From positions 1-5,354 of the forward strand of contig CADCDV010000046.1 of NCBI GenBank assembly GCA_902800255.1: a DNA stretch of 5,354 bases, read 5' to 3'. Under the pieces are notes generated by a model. It was not told the DNA's origin, searched no databases, and saw only the letters and a program-made list of their open reading frames with translations. This DNA comes from an uncultured Erysipelotrichaceae bacterium. GTDB taxonomy: Bacteria > Bacillota_I > Bacilli_A > RFN20 > CAG-826. Below are positions 4,147-5,354 of the stretch, piece by piece (the first letter of the stretch is position 1; the number at the start of each line of letters is the position of its first letter). The position numbers were made by a program, and so were the translations under genes.

Positions 4147-5354
4147 ATGGAAAAAGAGAAAGAGCTTAAGTTTGACAAAGCCTATCTTAAGCGCACCCTT
4201 TTGATCGGCATGGCGTTCTTCGGAATCCTGCTTGTTTGGCAGCTTTATAACTCATACTGCTCGCCAATGCTCTCGTTCTTATTCGCTAAGGTCATGTACC
4301 CAGAGAAATATCAAAATGCCTACGAAGCGTTCATGGCCGCCACCCAAGGACAAGCCTCGGCCTGGAACCTCGTCAAATTCAAAGACTTCAACATGACGAA
4401 CATCCTCCGCCAAAAATTCTTTGGCGAAGAGGAATTCAAGGATGTTCAATGGGTCGTCGGTATTGTCATGGCTCTTGATAATATCGCCGCCTTATTCATC
4501 ATGCCTATCTTCGGAAACCTTTCCGACAAGTGCCGCTCGCCCTTGGGCCGGAGAATTCCTTTTTTGCGGCGCTCGGCGCTTCCCTTTGGACTTTCCACGC
4601 TTTTAATATTTTGCGCTCCTATACAAAAAATCAGTTCAATTAACGTCGCGTGGCTTTTTGTCTTTGTCCTTTTGTATTACTTTTTTCTGACTTGCTATTA
4701 CACGCCCTACACTTCCCTTATCGCGGAACTTGCCAAAAGCCAAAAGGAAAAGCTCGCGCTCTCAACTTGCATTTCCCTCACTTTCATCGTGGGAACGGCA
4801 ATCTCCTACTTGGCTCCCGTCGTTTGGACGGCTTTCATTTCTTGCGGAACGGAACGAACGTTGGCGATGCGCCTGACTTTTGGAATTTTCAGCGCGCTGG
4901 CAGTCGGCCTGATGCTGGTTCCCGCCTACGCCCTGGACGAAAAGGAATACTGCGAGGCTTCGTCGCCGGAGCAAGGCTCGATGTTCTCCTCGCTCGCAAA
5001 AACTTTTTCAAACAAAAACTTTAGAGTCTTTGTCGGCCAGGACATGATTTATTGGTTCGCCCTAACGATGTTCCAAACGGGCCTGCCGTTTTTTGTCACC
5101 GCGCTCCTAAAGCTGCCGGAAACATACGCCTCGCCGATGTTCATAGGCTTGACGGCGGCCTCGCTTTTCTTCTACCTGCCGGTGAACGTTTTGGCAAAAA
5201 AATTCGGAAAGAAAAAAATTGTAATCGCGGCCTTCGCGTTTTTCGCGGCGGACTTTTTGTTCACCGGCCTTTGCGGCGAAAGGCTCGCCGTCGCGCCGCA
5301 AGTTCAGGCGGCGATAATCGTTTTGGCGGGCGCCTTTCCTATGGCGGCCTTTGG
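4147..5354 (+). CDS. MFS/GPH-like sugar transporter (SLC45-type), 3' end outside the window
   Basis: The reading frame is open from ATG 4147 to the window edge (402 complete codons) without a stop. AAGGAG (4132-4137) lies 9 bases before the start. The product is a polytopic membrane protein of the major facilitator superfamily, closest in pattern to glycoside-pentoside-hexuronide and SLC45-like symporters. TM1 spans about residues 18-37. TM2 (about 101-123) contains WVVGIVMALDNIAALFIMPIFG, followed by the MFS loop motif DKCRSPLGRRIPF (127-139). TM4 ends in YYTPYTSLIAELA. Near residue 300 the sequence VGQDMIYWFALTMFQTGLPFF resembles the C-terminal half. A long loop of roughly 60 residues between TM1 and TM2 is unusual. 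Codon use changes sharply after about residue 135, and residues 141-142 are Arg-Arg where TM3 should begin. The gene may be mosaic or an assembly chimera. The substrate is unknown; sugar is inferred from the family. Confidence 0.85.
   Translation, partial: MEKEKELKFDKAYLKRTLLIGMAFFGILLVWQLYNSYCSPMLSFLFAKVMYPEKYQNAYEAFMAATQGQASAWNLVKFKDFNMTNILRQKFFGEEEFKDVQWVVGIVMALDNIAALFIMPIFGNLSDKCRSPLGRRIPFLRRSALPFGLSTLLIFCAPIQKISSINVAWLFVFVLLYYFFLTCYYTPYTSLIAELAKSQKEKLALSTCISLTFIVGTAISYLAPVVWTAFISCGTERTLAMRLTFGIFSALAVGLMLVPAYALDEKEYCEASSPEQGSMFSSLAKTFSNKNFRVFVGQDMIYWFALTMFQTGLPFFVTALLKLPETYASPMFIGLTAASLFFYLPVNVLAKKFGKKKIVIAAFAFFAADFLFTGLCGERLAVAPQVQAAIIVLAGAFPMAAF
4531..4578 (+). other. Abrupt codon-usage boundary inside the transporter gene
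   Basis: Codon tallies by eye change across the DKCRSPLGRRIPF motif. Before it: Phe TTC 11, TTT 2; Ala GCG 2 of 12; Pro CCG 0 of 5. After it: TTT 17, TTC 13; GCG about 17 of 35; CCG 6 of 12; Thr ACG also rises. The first part resembles the other genes of the window and the second part does not. The frame is kept. This marks a recombination point or an artificial join. Confidence 0.6.

Noticed and set aside
4553..4558. EcoRI site (GAATTC) exactly at the compositional boundary, as a sign of a cloning chimera
   Set aside because: Uncut GAATTC sites also occur at 1533-1538 and 4432-4437, so a site here may be chance. The compositional shift stands on its own evidence.
4650..5024. 124-codon plus-strand reading frame in another frame of the transporter gene, considered as evidence of a frameshift
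   Set aside because: The transporter frame itself stays open and keeps hydrophobic, family-like membrane segments throughout. The alternative frame gives an Arg/His/Gly-rich protein without membrane character.

Overview
The window looks like a chromosomal fragment from a low-to-mid G+C Gram-positive-type bacterium, most likely an uncultured member of the Bacilli/Mollicutes-related Bacillota. The basis is AGGAGG-type ribosome binding sites, sigma-A promoters of the form TTGACA-N17-TATAAT, tightly spaced genes with strong Rho-independent terminators, tRNA genes with encoded CCA in one multi-tRNA operon, and a PadR/HAAS/DUF4097 gene set common in Bacillota. The species cannot be named from the sequence, and the taxonomy is inference.

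Layout. Bases 1-166 are the 3' end of a gene whose C-terminus resembles a carbohydrate-binding beta-sandwich, followed by a clean terminator. Bases 271-2225 are a self-contained plus-strand operon. It encodes a small PadR-type regulator, a HAAS/DUF1700 membrane protein overlapping it by the ATGA motif, and a membrane-anchored DUF4097 beta-repeat protein. Its promoter lies inside a 55-bp concentric dyad that covers the -35, the -10 and the ribosome binding site, as expected for an autoregulated PadR operon. A bidirectional terminator at 2241-2275 separates it from a convergent minus-strand pair at 2279-3323: a 64-residue protein made of three DKYG repeats, and an aldo/keto reductase with an intact catalytic tetrad.

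Next on the minus strand is a five-tRNA operon, transcribed Val(TAC)-Tyr(GTA)-Gln(TTG)-Lys(TTT)-Leu(TAA), with its own promoter (3952-3980) and terminator (3363-3390). The 71-nt Lys-Leu spacer holds an extra hairpin. A divergent plus-strand gene with a near-perfect promoter and an 8-bp inverted repeat in its leader encodes an MFS/GPH-like transporter. It starts at 4147 and is still open at the window end.

How the genes work together. The PadR-HAAS-DUF4097 operon is probably an envelope-associated sensing or stress module: a cytoplasmic repressor, a membrane protein with a cytoplasmic helical signalling domain, and a surface-exposed beta-repeat protein. The rest is housekeeping or metabolic.

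The most notable anomaly is inside the transporter gene. Codon usage changes abruptly near 4540-4575, at the conserved loop between TM2 and TM3, without loss of reading frame. This is either a mosaic (recombinant) gene or a chimeric assembly join, and it should be resolved before the last ~0.8 kb is assigned to the same organism.
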